Source: Nannochloropsis salina CCMP1776
Lineage: Eukaryota; Sar; Eustigmatophyceae; Eustigmatales; Monodopsidaceae
Length of the DNA: 64,000 nucleotides
Direction of reading: 5' to 3'
Assembly: GCA_004565275.1 (NCBI GenBank)
Contig: SDOX01000019.1
Span: 368,340 to 432,339 of the forward strand
Shown: piece after piece, positions 29,866 to 41,600 of the stretch
Numbering within the stretch: the stretch's first letter is position 1
Layout of the letters: each line of letters starts with the position of its first letter
Notes under the pieces: model-generated
Told to the model about the DNA's origin: nothing
What the model saw: only the letters and a program-made list of their open reading frames with translations
Databases searched by the model: none
Position numbers and translations under genes: made by a program

Positions 29866-30942
29866 ATGACATTTTGGAAGTTTACTTCCCGACTACATGC
29901 TGCACAAATAATTCCTTTACCCAAATATTTTTGCGGAAGAGTAAGTGCTCGCTCGTATGCCGCTGCTCCTTTGGCAATGGTCAAGGAGCTTCGGAGTGCT
30001 TCTGGTGCTCCTATCACGGACTGCAAAAAGGCCTTGGAGGCCGAGGGCGTGGATGGAGACATAGCCAAAGCCTTTGAATGGCTTCGAAAAAAGGGCCAGG
30101 CGACTGTTATGAAGAACAATAGGGCAGCAAATGAAGGACTAGTCGGCATCGCAGTAGAGGGCCAAGCTGGCGTAATAGTGGAGGTGAACAGTGAGACAGA
30201 TTTCGTGGCGAGGAACGCAGATTTTCAGGCCTTCGTGAAGGACCTTGCGGGAGCAATTCTTCGGATGCCGCCAACCGTCGGCATGGATGGTGGGCCGGCT
30301 CCATCTGTTCTCGCAGACAAACTGGACATTCCCAGGCTTCTCGGACAGTGTGCGGGAGGAAGGGGATCCCCTCTCAGTCAAGATTTGAAAGATCTAGTGG
30401 CTAAGATTCGAGAAAACATTTCTGTGAGACGGATAGCGCGACTGGCCCTCCCTCCTGGGGCCAAGGGCTTTGTGGGCAGTTACGTGCATAACGCCTTGAA
30501 TCCGTCAATGGGCGCGGCGGCGGGATTGGTGGCCGTCCAATGCGATAAGCTGCCCTCCCAGATGCCTGCATTGGACTCATTTGGAAAGCGTCTGGCGATG
30601 CATGTTGTCGCAGCCAAGCCCCGCTTCCTCTCTCCTGCATCAGTCCCGCCCTCGGTCCTGGAATACGAGCGGGAGCTCATCCAGGCTCAGGCCGCGAGCT
30701 CCCAGAAACCCCCTGCCATCGTGGCCAAGATGACAGAGGGGAGGCTGCGGAAATTTCTGGGTGAGGTCTCGCTTTTAGAACAGCCTCATATGATTGAGGA
30801 AGGAAATCCCACCGTTGCAGACGTGGCTGCGCGCCTGGGGAAGGAGGCCGGGTGCGTTGTCGATGTGGTTGGCTTTGTCCGATACAAGTGTGGGGAAGTG
30901 GAAGGGCTGGGAGGGGAGATGCCAGCGGACAGACTAAAGTAA
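29866..30942 (+). CDS. TSFM: Organellar translation elongation factor Ts
   Basis: An intronless gene. ATG 29866 gives 358 residues. The first 35 are basic and hydroxylated without acids (TFWKFTSRLHAAQI, ARSYAAAP), fitting a mitochondrial presequence. The UBA-like N-terminal domain follows (MVKELRSASGAPITDCKKAL, then EWLRKKG), with the EF-Tu contact motif, and then the dimerisation domain (VEVNSETDFVARN). EF-Ts recycles GDP-bound EF-Tu in bacterial-type translation, so the site is a mitochondrion or plastid. The lack of a signal peptide favours the mitochondrion. An insertion of about 30 residues follows the dimerisation start (VGMDGGPAPSVLAD). A copy of the 30961-31170 repeat begins only 18 bp after the stop. 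Confidence 0.92.
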   Translation: MTFWKFTSRLHAAQIIPLPKYFCGRVSARSYAAAPLAMVKELRSASGAPITDCKKALEAEGVDGDIAKAFEWLRKKGQATVMKNNRAANEGLVGIAVEGQAGVIVEVNSETDFVARNADFQAFVKDLAGAILRMPPTVGMDGGPAPSVLADKLDIPRLLGQCAGGRGSPLSQDLKDLVAKIRENISVRRIARLALPPGAKGFVGSYVHNALNPSMGAAAGLVAVQCDKLPSQMPALDSFGKRLAMHVVAAKPRFLSPASVPPSVLEYERELIQAQAASSQKPPAIVAKMTEGRLRKFLGEVSLLEQPHMIEEGNPTVADVAARLGKEAGCVVDVVGFVRYKCGEVEGLGGEMPADRLK

Positions 30943-30960
30943 CTCATTCCTCAGATCTTA

Positions 30961-31170
30961 ATGAGAGGACGCTGCACTCAGGATACGCGGTTCTGTACTT
31001 TTCTTTGGAGATACCTCAGTTGCCTGTATCGAAGAACAAGCAGGAGAAGATCAGAGCACTAGACACGAGCCCCTTCAGGTCGCTCTTTATCCTGAATTTA
31101 ACTCCATGGTTGGCTTTTGGATGATGATGTGAAAGGGGTAGACGATAGATTGTCTAACGAGAAAGCCCAT
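30961..31170 (+). repeat. Direct repeat copy A (downstream of EF-Ts)
   Basis: About 210 bp matching copy B at 34339-34561 in the same orientation. From the shared ctgtactt (30993 / 34384) to the shared gagaaagcccat the two copies differ at 11 positions, with no gap, over about 178 bp. Upstream of that, an indel of about 10 bp and a 2-bp indel separate less similar ends. The copy ends 38 bp from the PIF1 stop. Confidence 0.9.
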
Positions 31171-31208
31171 CATCAGCCCGTGCTCGTATTCATGCTTCCG
31201 ACCCATTT

Positions 31209-34012
31209 TCATTTCTTCGTGGAGAAGTAGTTCCTGACACTGCCTTGCCCACTCGGCCGTGACGTGTAAGCCGGGACATTCCTCCGCTGCTCGTAGCTGC
31301 CCCAGGCGCTCCCCCTATTGTTGACGTAGATAGCTCCAGTCTTGCTAGTCGCCATGTTCGTCTTGGTACTGTTGCCCTTGGAGCCACATGCGTCTTGTAT
31401 GTCGCTACCGTTTTCGGCGTTCTTGTCGTTGTTAACCGATGAGACCAGTCGGGCGCCATTAGAAGCAGTCCTGAAAGTGGAGCGCGGAAGATGCTGCCCT
31501 CCAGGCAGCAGCTGCTGTCGCCGTTGCTCGTGTTGCTGGTGTTGATACTTCTGCGAACGATACGGTCCCGCCGAAGGCGCGAAAGGAGCGGAAAACGGCC
31601 GGTAGGGCGGCACCGTTTGTTTCCGTTCTGGGAGCGTAGACCCGTTAGCTGGTCCCAGGGGAGAGGGTGCGGGCGATGACATGGCTGGAGGTGGCGGCGA
31701 AGGGGGAGGCAAAACGTTCCTTCCTCCTCCTCGCGGGATCCACTCTCCTCCCCCCCCGACACGGTTGCGTTTGAGTGAATTTGTGACACTTCCCGAATTC
31801 CAGGAAGAATAAGGCCCCTCCCGCTTCCCAGTCCATGCCCCATGCTCCTCATGACGACCAGAGCTTCTTCCTGTCATTGAACCAACAACCCCGCCGGGGT
31901 TTTCTCTGTACTTACGATGTTCCGGCAACCAGTTGGGGGCAAGGCTTGAGAGCCAGGATGACTCCTCGCCGGGTTCTCGGCGCGTCTTTCCCTTTATCTG
32001 ACTGTCGTAGAAAGAGACAACGTGGAGAGAGACGCGGAAACGGTCCTGTGCAAAGAGATCGAGAAGAAAAATGTAGGGTTCGTGCCGCGTAGGATTTGCG
32101 AGGTCGCGCAAGGAATGACGACGACGAGTGGTACGGCATTTAAAAAGGCCGAGAGGTGGGGCGCTGAGGACAAGGTGCCAAGGGAGGAGACCTACCTGTC
32201 GGAATGTCAGGACCCGGAGCCCCTCAAGCTTGACTGCCCGGGAGAGTGCCACGTAGGCCTGTCCGTCCTCAAACACGTCGTCCAGTTTGCACTCCAGCCA
32301 CTCCAGGCCCATGCCCTGGCTCTTGTGGATGGTGATCGCCCACCCCAGTTTGAGCGGGACTTGCAACCGCACCGCTTTCTTGACGGTGCGTCCCCGCTCG
32401 CTCACTTCGATCGCCCATTCCTCTTGCGCGATGCTGTACTGCATCCCGGAGGCGAACTCCACGATGGGCAAATGCTCCTCGTCGTTGGTGAAGGACGTGA
32501 CTCGTCCTTTCGCGCCGTTTACAAGCCCAAGGTTCGCGTTCACGTTCTTCAAGAGCATCACCTGCGCGCCTATCCGCAGCCTGAGTCTCGACTCCGCCAG
32601 ACAATTCTTTCGCAGCTGGCCCAGAAAGGGCTCCACGCCCGAGTCCGTCGCCTGAAAAACGTGCTCTTCCGCGCCCGCCAACAGCCCAAGCTTCTGTTGG
32701 TTCATCTCGTCCACGCGGTTGTTCGTCGCAAAGAGCAAGGTCGGCTCTATCCCCGGGGGGGGCTTCAAATCTCGCGACAGCTCCTGGAGCAATGCGATGC
32801 TTTCAGCCGAGGCCCGCCCGTAGCGAACGTCATTCAAGAGGGCGACCAGGGGCTTCTCAGCCTGGCGAAAGACACGAGTGAGCTCGTAGCAGGATTCAGG
32901 CCCAAAAAGCTCCTTCCAGACGGGATGCAAGAAGGCGTAGTCGTGGTCTCCCGCCCGGCGGCCCCGGCTGACGGGGGGAAGCTGGAAGAAGTCGCCTGTA
33001 AAGATGAGCTGGACCCCTCCGAATGGCCGGTGGGGCTGGTTCTTGACGTGTTTCGCGATCTCGTTCAGCTTGCTGAGCAGGGAGCCGTGCAGCATGCTAA
33101 CCTCGTCCACAATCAAGACCTCCACGGCCGCCCAGTTCGCTGCCGCGGTGCGGTTTTTCCCCGCGCGCTCCTTTAAAACCTCAAGAGGGTCGTCGCCCAG
33201 ACCGATGCCAGCGAACGAATGGAGTGTGGTTCCTATCATTGTACACCCGTCATTAAAATATAAATTTGAAAAATACGGAACACAGACCGGCGTTTTTTTG
33301 AAAGGGATATAGAGATGTCACTCACCGCCCACATTGACGGCCGCAATGCCCGTGGAAGCTGTGACGAATGTCTTGCCTGCAGGTGCTCGATCTATGATGG
33401 CCCGCAGAAGGTGAGTCTTCCCAGATCCGGCGCGGCCACTGTAGTATACGTTGTGACCCTGCGATGGGGCCCACTGGAGAGTGAGAGAAGGCCGGAAGCC
33501 AGGCAGGCTGGCAGGTGACATTCATCAACACCACTGTCACTCTAGCAGCTTTCACAAAATGAACATTCTACTTCATGGCACAAATCACCACCTTTTGGCG
33601 ACAGATGCGCCGTACGGATTTTTCTCACCTCCATTACAGAACGAAGAATGCCTTTTTGCTCTTCTGAAAGCTCCCCAGTTGCTTTCAAAAGGTCTACAGA
33701 TTTGGCGTCATTTGCGCTTGTACTTGCAGCTCCACTTGCATGCACGCTGGATTGCGAGAATGCATCCTTCGGCAATATGCGAGCCACTTTCGATGGTGAT
33801 GATATGGCATGACTAATAGTTTCAGTCGACGGCTCATGATGTCCTGGAGCCCGCGAGAAGCGCTCTTCTTCCTCTCGTGATGGTCTCTCCTGCGTTTCAT
33901 CCCAGCAAAGGTCTATGATCCCTGCATCAGGCATAAAGTAGGAATGTTGCCCTCTCGCAAGCCAATTATGTCCGCGTTGTGTATAATATAGAAACTGACG
34001 AGACGTGTACAT
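31209..34012 (-). CDS. PIF1: PIF1-family 5'-3' DNA helicase
   Basis: Four exons (34012-33629, 33473-33326, 33232-32196, 32045-31209), with introns of 155, 93 and 150 bp in matching phases, give 801 residues. Helicase motifs run in order: LSEEQK (Q-motif region), GRAGSGKTHLL (Walker A, about 141-151), TASTGIAAVNVGG, VLIVDEVSM (Walker B), FTGDFFQLPPV, GWAITIHKSQGM and AYVALSRAVKLEGL. PIF1 helicases unwind G-quadruplexes and act at telomeres, replication forks and mitochondrial DNA. The first 25 residues (MYTSRQFLYYTQRGHNWLAR) look like a mitochondrial presequence. The C-terminal 220 residues are a Pro/Ser/Gln-rich tail. The 150-bp last intron and a possible 45-bp intron (31915-31871) are both stop-free and divisible by three, so longer isoforms are possible. 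No Rep/HUH domain is present. Confidence 0.9.
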
Positions 34013-34338
34013 TATAGAGTGCAACTGTCATATTCGATTACTTATGCTCATGTTTGTAATACATCTTTGCTTACAGACGCATAACACAGCTACTTTCAAA
34101 ACATTGTAAAGCTCCGAGCTTTGAATAAAGCATGTGTGCGCCGTGCGTCCCGGAAGTTTTGCGGCCCCTGTGCGCGAGGAGCGCAAGAAGGGGAAAAGGC
34201 AAGTTCTGCTAGGAGGTGGGAGCGAGCGTATTCCTGAGGTAGTACCTGGGCGATGGATCGGCGAGGTCAAGACACTCGCGATGCACTCTTTCCACGTTGC
34301 CATAAACTGAGCCCTGACATGCTTGCTGAGTACAAAGT

Positions 34339-34561
34339 ATGAAAGGATGCCGCAGCTCTCAGAATACGCGTTGCTTTTCAGAGCTGTACTTTTCTTTGCA
34401 GATACCTCAGTTGCCTGTGTGGACGAACAAGCAGGAGAAGATCAGAGCACTAGACACGAGCCCCTTCAGGCCGCTCTTTATCCTGAATTTGACTCCATGG
34501 TTGGCTTTTGGAAGATGCTATGAAAGGGGCAGACGATGGATTGTCTAACGAGAAAGCCCAT
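34339..34561 (+). repeat. Direct repeat copy B (upstream of PIF1)
   Basis: About 223 bp, the counterpart of 30961-31170. It overlaps the last 28 codons of the minus-strand ORF at 34478-34987. With copy A it brackets the whole PIF1 gene (about 3.6 kb). No matching short duplication is seen at the outer flanks. Confidence 0.9.
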
Positions 34562-34987
34562 GTGCCTGTTACCAACTTCCGTCCAAAACTGCAAACGGCC
34601 TAAGTCTGCAGAGCGTAAATTGCTCCCGTCAGGAGGCCAGATGCCGATTGAGACGGGCAGCCGCCACCGCCAGGATTTGAAGATGCCATATTTGCGCCCG
34701 AAGACGCCTTCAACAACTAAGAGTGTCGTTTGGGGTCGCGCCTCGTTGGAAGACTCATTGAAAACCGAAGGCACGTCGGAAAGAGACGAAGCAGGCGGAT
34801 ACACCGAAGCTCTCAGCTTCTCTAATTGATCTTTGAAGCCCAGAGCATTTGGCACTCTAAATGCTTTTGAATCTGCATAGGAAGGCAAGAACCTCAGGAG
34901 AGCGCAAGGTTGCCCAATAAGGAGCGTTGAAGACGCTGCTCGCCTCAGGATTTGTGTAGTTTGCGACAGGCGCTGGCGCCGGGTCAT
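34478..34987 (-). CDS. Hypothetical protein, 169 residues
   Basis: An ATG-started frame (ATG at 34987) of 169 residues that I do not recognise. The first 35 residues are basic and free of acids (RRQRLSQTTQILRRAASSTL), like a mitochondrial presequence. The middle part holds mixed hydrophobic and polar sequence with several tryptophans (FKSWRWRLPVSIGIWPPDG). The last 28 codons lie in repeat copy B, so the C-terminus may have been acquired with it. It could be a real small gene, one exon of a larger gene, or chance. It lies head-to-tail upstream of PIF1. Confidence 0.35.
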   Translation of the reverse strand: MTRRQRLSQTTQILRRAASSTLLIGQPCALLRFLPSYADSKAFRVPNALGFKDQLEKLRASVYPPASSLSDVPSVFNESSNEARPQTTLLVVEGVFGRKYGIFKSWRWRLPVSIGIWPPDGSNLRSADLGRLQFWTEVGNRHMGFLVRQSIVCPFHSIFQKPTMESNSG

Positions 34988-36317
34988 TTCCTTTTAATTT
35001 CCGAAGTCTGGACATTCAATAAGTATATTGTGTGGTCGTTGGCTTTGGAATAGAGTAGGAGAAAGGCGAATTGTGTCATCTGAGACTCTTGAAAGTGTGT
35101 TTTATGAGTAGTAGGAAACTGATAATCATGTATTGATAGCGGAGAGCATCTATCATACGCATTAGAAAGAGCACTATACAGGTGACCTCAGAGGACGTGT
35201 GAAAGCAAGTTAACATCAAAGGAGGAGCGAGAAACGCAAGAGGAAAGTATAAGTTCCGAAACGGATGCTTAATCGGATTTGCTCAGTTCATTTTGCAAAC
35301 GAGAGTCTTTGTTTCAGAGTGGCTTGACCCAAAGCCTTTTCACCGCCTTCAGTATACAAGCACACTAGCACTCTACCTGTACTATTCCATTTGCAATACT
35401 TTCTTTTCAATGCTCAATGAGCAAATGAAAAACGTAACGCAAAGTCGGCTGGACACTTTTGATAGTGTAGTAGGCAAATGGTGCCAAGATGGCTCCGAAT
35501 AGTATGTCTTCGAGATTGTGTAGGTTTAAATAAGAAATTATCACATGGAAGTTAGCGACTTGGAATGAACATGGGGAAAAGTGACTTTATTCAGACGAGA
35601 AACCTCTGTCACCGTGTATACTGCAGAATTGTAGACACCTGATTCATGGCACTTACTGAAAACTATTTGCTCCCACCAAGCAAGCATGTAAGTGCCTGTA
35701 TTCGACGGTTATGTAGATTCGAAAGCGCGATCAATTGTCGTGCGGTAAGACACACAAAATAGAAAGCTCAATTTACTCCCAGGCGACATACCTGTCCACA
35801 ATCGATACCAGTAGGCGCGCCTTCTTATGAACTCCACCAATAATCCTGTCATCGTTGCTTAAGTGCGGTTATCGGAAACGCCAGGTGAAATACGGTCTTA
35901 AAAGACAAAGACGTCCCCACTTTGGTGCAAGCAAGTGATAACACAGGAGGGACGATATGATAGTAGAGGAAGTAGGTGTGAAGAGGCAAAGGGGGTGGCG
36001 CCTGCGAGGCACAAATTGACACATTCATGATCGAGCCAGTCGACTGGCATGTTTGTTTTCAGATCTGGAAGCCCGAGCATATGCCACCTATTCAATGACT
36101 CTGTGAGACTATGTCCTTTCCAGCCTAAGTTGCTGCAAGCAGACTCCCCTCGCCCTCCCTTGCACCCTCGCCGCTCGCTAAGCCCGCCTTGCTTTTTATC
36201 GACTTTACCCCCCGACAAAGGCACGCGCTCCGACGCCCAAAGAGCACACGATGGACGAGTAGCACTGTCTGCGAGTAAATCACTTCTAATTTTATCTTAT
36301 TTCATTAGTGTCCACGG
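34988..36317. other. Intergenic region, 1.3 kb
   Basis: No recognisable product on either strand. ORFs of up to about 110 codons look random. Parts around 35000-35760 are AT-rich. The 3' end serves as the promoter of the second EEP gene. Confidence 0.35.
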
Positions 36318-38383
36318 ATGGGCAAGAGAACGAAGCATAATGCCGGCCTGCAAGACCCGCCACTCTCGCAGTGCCCTATCACCCTCGCTGCGCTGCTCGT
36401 CTTGCTTACAAACGCCCAAATTTGTGCCATTCAATCTGGTGGTATGCGCCTTACAGGCAGAAAATCAAAAATATCGTCAAACCTCACGGTACGTGCGGCG
36501 CGTGGGGCAGAATGTGCCATTTCAAATGCTGCCGCCAACCGCCTATTCCATAGTCCGGAAACTTGTTATACTTGCAAACAGTGTACGACGTAATCCCTTT
36601 TCAATTGACGTTAGCATGTGTGCTTGCCTTCTTTCTCTAGAAGATACCTTGTCTGGGAGAAATTGTAACTGGAAGAGACTGACGTGGGGAGAACTCCATC
36701 CGTATGTAGGACCTTGAATGGCACACTCGCGCGCACGCAATACCTCTCCACCCTTTCACCGGCCACCACTCGTCATTTCCAGCTCCGCCGCTGGCATACG
36801 GTGGGACATTTGCAATATTGAGTGGGAAAATAGATTTTCGGCCCGGTGAGATGGAGGAATTGGTGGCATTTGCTCACAAGCAAGGTCTCTTTGACGACCC
36901 ATCTGGCGTGACCGGTCAAGGAGCTACCTCCCAACCGCTCTCTGAACATGAGTGCACAGCGACATTATTGGATCAGAATATGGAACCTTTCAGCAAATTT
37001 CCTGTAAGAGTGCAGGAGGCGCGACGGCTTGACTGTGGAATCGCCCTGGATGGGCCGTGGTGCGAGCGACTGGTAATGGAGACGGTTGCACTCGCCACGC
37101 ATGGACAAAGAGCTGAGAGGGGCTGGCACCAGCCTTCCACGGGCAGCGTTTACTTTTTAGAGCTGCAAGATATAGAAAGGCTTCGACGTCATCATGTCAC
37201 GATAATCAGGGATACTAGAAATCACCTTGCACTCTGCCAACATACTTATTTCCCTACAACCCTCCCACCACGGCCGCCAGTTGAGAAAGAAGTACTTCTG
37301 CCCTCAATATCCTTTCTAAACTACAACATCTGGCATAATCAGCCGGCGGCCTGGGTGTACCCCGACCCCGCGACTCGTTGGACCAGGTACTGGGAGCGCA
37401 TGGCCTACCTGGCTTCGGTCATCTGGGCGAGCGGGGCCGATGTAGTGGGCCTTCAGGAAGTGCGTTACGATCAAACCTTTGGTCCCGCGGGGTACCACTT
37501 CGGTCTGACTCACTTGCTAGATTTGCTTGGGGCGTTAGCCCGCAGTGAGACGATTGCTGGAGCTGAGCCTCCGGCCCCCTTTCAGTTTCTTTATCAGCCA
37601 GCTATGTCCTTCGCCGAGCCTCAAGGACACCAGGTCAGGGAAGATGAGGGCGTTGCGCTGCTCAGCCGCTTTCCAATCCGGTCTTCGGACTATCTGCTGC
37701 TGCCTCGGGACTTCACGGACGCTCAAGACGGCCATCAGCGCGTTGTGCTCCACGCTGCGGTAGAACCTTGGCCCGGCCGTCCACTCCTCCATGTCTGCGT
37801 CACCCATTTCTCGCTCAGCGCTGCCGCGCGAAAGATAGCTGCCTCTTGCATCGTTGAATGGACCAACAACCAGGATCACCAAAATGTGGTGCTTATGGGA
37901 GATCTAAATGCGGAGCCTCACGAGGAAAGCTTGCAGCTTCTCCGGGAAGGAGGATTCCGAGATGCGTGGGCGGACCTGCATGGCCGCGAGTCTGTAGCTG
38001 CGAAATCACTCGAAGCAGGATTAGGCCTAGTGAACACAAAATTGACACAGGCGATGGAAACTGAAGACTTACCTTGCGTTGACGGTCGAAAGCATTGTCG
38101 ACGTGCGCGTCACATGCAGACTTCGGGTGGTGAATCCGTTGCGTCCTTCACGTTCCCCACATGCAATCCTGTGAAACGAATAGACTATGTATTGTTTCGA
38201 GGAAACTTGCGGCCATTGAGTGGGCAGCTCTGTGGGGCGGAACCCAAGGAAGGGGGTCAACATCATCGAACTCCTGGAGGGGGGATGCTTGAACGCAATG
38301 GTCCTGTCTATGCCTCCGACCATCTCGGGGTCCTTATCCACTTCCAGCCCACGTCTGAATCATTTTCACCTATAATCTCATAG
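36318..38383 (+). CDS. Endonuclease/exonuclease/phosphatase-fold protein with possible signal peptide
   Basis: The main exon (to 38383) has the EEP core at about 215-570: FLNYNIWH, VGLQEV, a VTHFS strand, LMGDLNAEPHE, RIDYVLFRG and a final SDHLGVL. These supply the metal and catalytic Asn, Glu, Asp, Asn and His, so phosphodiesterase activity is likely. The family includes sphingomyelinases, inositol phosphatases and nucleases. The substrate is not clear. The N-terminal 170 residues before the core match nothing I know. The exon frame is open upstream to an acceptor ending at 36782. It joins in phase to an upstream exon (36318-36441) whose product has a hydrophobic signal-like segment (ITLAALLVLLTNAQICA). 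That first exon is inferred from phase alone. The safest start is ATG 36851. Confidence 0.62.
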
Positions 38384-38632
38384 ATGTCGATTGAAGTCAA
38401 AGAAAATACTTGATGACAGTATTCATGCGACAGGTTTGAAAGCATACGTAGCGCCAACTTTATCTTTATGAAACTAATTCGCCAACGCGAGTCCTAAATT
38501 TCTATGAACACAACAGGAACCCTATAGGTGCCGTTGTAGAGGCATCACGGTTTTTTAGTGCAGTAATCCTCACGCAGTCATTTTCAAAAAGCGTGCTTTG
38601 CTCCACATTTCCTCAAAATGCCGGGGGACGTG

Positions 38633-41600
38633 TCATATCACATCGAGATCTTCATTCATCCAGTTGTAATACCTAACACGCGAATCGATGTCCTCTTTCA
38701 TTGTATATTCTCTCCCTGCATTACTTAAAGCCTGCACATTTGCTCTTAGCATACTGCCGTCGGCGTTGACAAAGGTGACGCCTCCAGACTCTGTGTTTTT
38801 CTCATGATATTTGTTCGCTTTATCGCCCGTGCCTATGTGCCCAACCTGCTTTGCGTTTGGGTCCTTCATATGAGCCATGCCTGTGTGCTTGACGTCACAA
38901 GCATTAGAACCATACAGAGAAATTGAACGGATGGACATAGGCAAGTTAATAGAAAACGGCACGTCGTTGTCGCCAAGTGTGCTTCGAAGTTTAATGCTGA
39001 CTACAGAATCCAATATATCTGCACATAAGCGTTTGTGCCCCACCACCTCGTCAAAAAGCCGCGTCAGACTTTCTGTGAGCTTCGTCTCGTCCATGCGCGG
39101 CTTAAGAAGCGGCGTCCATGCACCCTTTCCGGGTGCAATCACAAAGTCTGGTGTAGACAGTTCAGCTTTGTAAAGCAAACAATAATCATAAGAGGGAGGA
39201 TAGGACGCCATCGATGGCCATGTATCCCGAACACCGTCGAGGTCCCGAAAGAAGAAAGTGAGCTGAAGATGAAATATTTCTAATTCGAATGCAAAAATGT
39301 TGACCATGAAGACCTTCATGGCCAATTGAACTGTCTCCCAGAAGCGCAAACTGGAGCTGATAGTGTCTTCTAGGTTGATATAAATGTCCTGGACTAGCTC
39401 TCGGGCCTCCGAGCAGGAAAGGTGTCCTTCTCCCCACGGCATCCTAGGCATTGGCGACCTGTCCACCCTTTCTGGAACTATATCAGCCTCATCTGGATTT
39501 CCATCCCTCTCGGAGGCATACAGTTGAATGGGCATTCGGATGGTCTGTGTCAATTTGACATTGACCGGGTTTCGATAAGCGACAAGAATATCACCCTTGA
39601 AAGTCCCCGAGTCCCCGAATGTCAAGATCTTGCCTAAGGCTTCTCCCAAAAGACAAAGTTCGGGTGTTGAAGAATAATGACAAGCTTTAAACGCTGCACC
39701 ACCAGGGGCCGCCAGGCTTGTCACATACAAGTGATCAGAACTCTTATCAGTACCTAGAAGGAAAGTGCCATCTTCTGGTCTGGCCTGCATAATGGGAACA
39801 TCGCGATAATATACAGTGGCCACAAAGTCATCCATTCTCAAAGGCACCGGACTTGTCAAATGTGGGAGATCGACGAGGGCGGTAAAGTTCAGTGCGGTTG
39901 TATTTATGATTCTCCAACTGTCTTCACACACCGTGGGCAGGGTACGTAGAGTATCTATGTAGCCTTCAGTGCCAGGTAATGGAGCGGTGAACTCTACGGA
40001 AATGGGCAGGAGGCGAAGAACAGCAGCGAGAACATCATTTCGTCCATTCGCACCACCCATCAGGCGCAGGGTAAAATTGCGCTGCCAAAGGTTAAAGACA
40101 GTCTTCTGCAATCCGTAAAAATCATTGATCTCCGCGAGTACTGTAAATGACATGGCCGCACCATCTCTTAATGCCAGCTTCGTTGGTTGGAAAATGATCG
40201 AACCCAGCTCATCGCTTATAGACTCCGCGAGAATGCCAAAATCTGCACCAGGAATTTCTATACTCAGGCCGAAGAAGCCTTTAGGTAAGCCTATAAAATT
40301 CGAAAGGTCCGTGATGGTTGCCGATACCAATGCCTGAATACGTGTGCTCACAATCTCTCGGCCTTCTTCCACCAAATTTGTATCACCATCGCACCAGCCC
40401 TTCAACAGGCACGGTAGAGATACGGGGGAGCCCACGCCATCTGCTCCTCCAACGATTGCCACGTTGTCAATCCGAAAAGGCGTCATAGGATTGCGCAGTA
40501 ATTCATCCAGAAGGACTTTAACGAAGGTAGCTGTGTCGTCCGGAAATAGCCCGAGCTTTGTCGTCAACGCCGGTGTCAGAATCACGCTCGTCTTAAATCG
40601 CCCCGGGGCCGTGTTGTTCACAATACCTTCAAGCATAACTTCAGTTGTTTTTCGGGCTCGTAAGCGTTCCAAGAGTACGTGCAAAGTCCGGACGCTACTC
40701 ATATCCATGGCCACTCTCATTTTTACCTGCATGTCCCTTTCCTGACTTAAAAAGAATGGGTCAAAAGATACACGAGCCAACGGCTCAGTGGCCTCCGGAA
40801 CCCTCTCAAGAATCAGTCGCAAATCTATTGCACCCGCAAGCAAGGTCATGACAAGCGGATTTCCCTGCTGGGGGATGACTATGTCTGCAACCATGAGGAG
40901 GTCTGATGGTGTGGACGCTACCCGCGCTGATGCGAATACGCGCTCCGTCAGCTTTGTAGCTTTTTTTTCAAATAAAGATGGTTTCACAGGCGGTGACATT
41001 TCCTCTGCTCCCTGCTCATCGATATCAAGGACGACCGGCTCGTCTGAATACATGTCGACTTGAATACTCATATGAGAGACGATGCGGGAAAAGAGGGAGG
41101 CCGATGGATCTACCGTCCCAGATATTGTCATGGTGACATTTCCTCCTCTGAACAGCATGTCTTCTGCCAGGTCTAGTGCCTGTTTGACGCGCAAAACATC
41201 GACGTGCAAGTCAACCGCTGAAGAATTGCCAAGCTTACTGTCGTATACGAATTCTGAGAGTCGAGCCGAAGCCCACGGCGAAGGCATAGGAGTGCGCTCT
41301 CCTTCCTCATTCTTGAGAGAGATCAGGTTTTCTGTAATGTTGCCCTTGTAGATATGCATGCTCAGTGGTGGAATGCTCAAAGCTACCTGCAAAATCCCTG
41401 GAATTGTCACTGTGCTACACGCTACTAAATCAGCCCCCAACGTGATAGAAGCTGGATCCAATGGATCTATCGGATTGGACTCAAAATTTTGAAGCTGTAC
41501 TGTCTCTATTTTTACGCTGACGGGCTGCATGACTGATAGAATGAATGGATCCAACGACGTCCATATTTCCCCTAAAGACAGCTTCCGACCAGCATTCTGC

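Noticed and set aside
30852-31124. Plus-strand ORFs through the repeat copies (also 34339-34548) sharing a ~45-residue peptide
   Set aside because: The similarity follows from the DNA repeat. The reading context before and after differs, and there is no sign of a real protein.
34028-34303. ATG-started minus-strand ORF (91 codons) as a first coding exon of PIF1
   Set aside because: A good GTAAGC donor is present, but its phase does not fit the PIF1 exon. It is more likely 5'UTR.
30961-34561. Direct repeats around PIF1 as terminal repeats of a retroelement or a Helitron
   Set aside because: There is no reverse transcriptase, integrase, capsid or Rep/HUH domain between them. No target-site duplication is visible at the outer flanks. 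The enclosed gene is an ordinary intron-containing PIF1. It is kept only as a repeat pair.
36049-36717. Plus-strand ORF of 222 codons
   Set aside because: No domain is seen. It overlaps, in another frame, the inferred signal-peptide exon, and its first part is of random composition.
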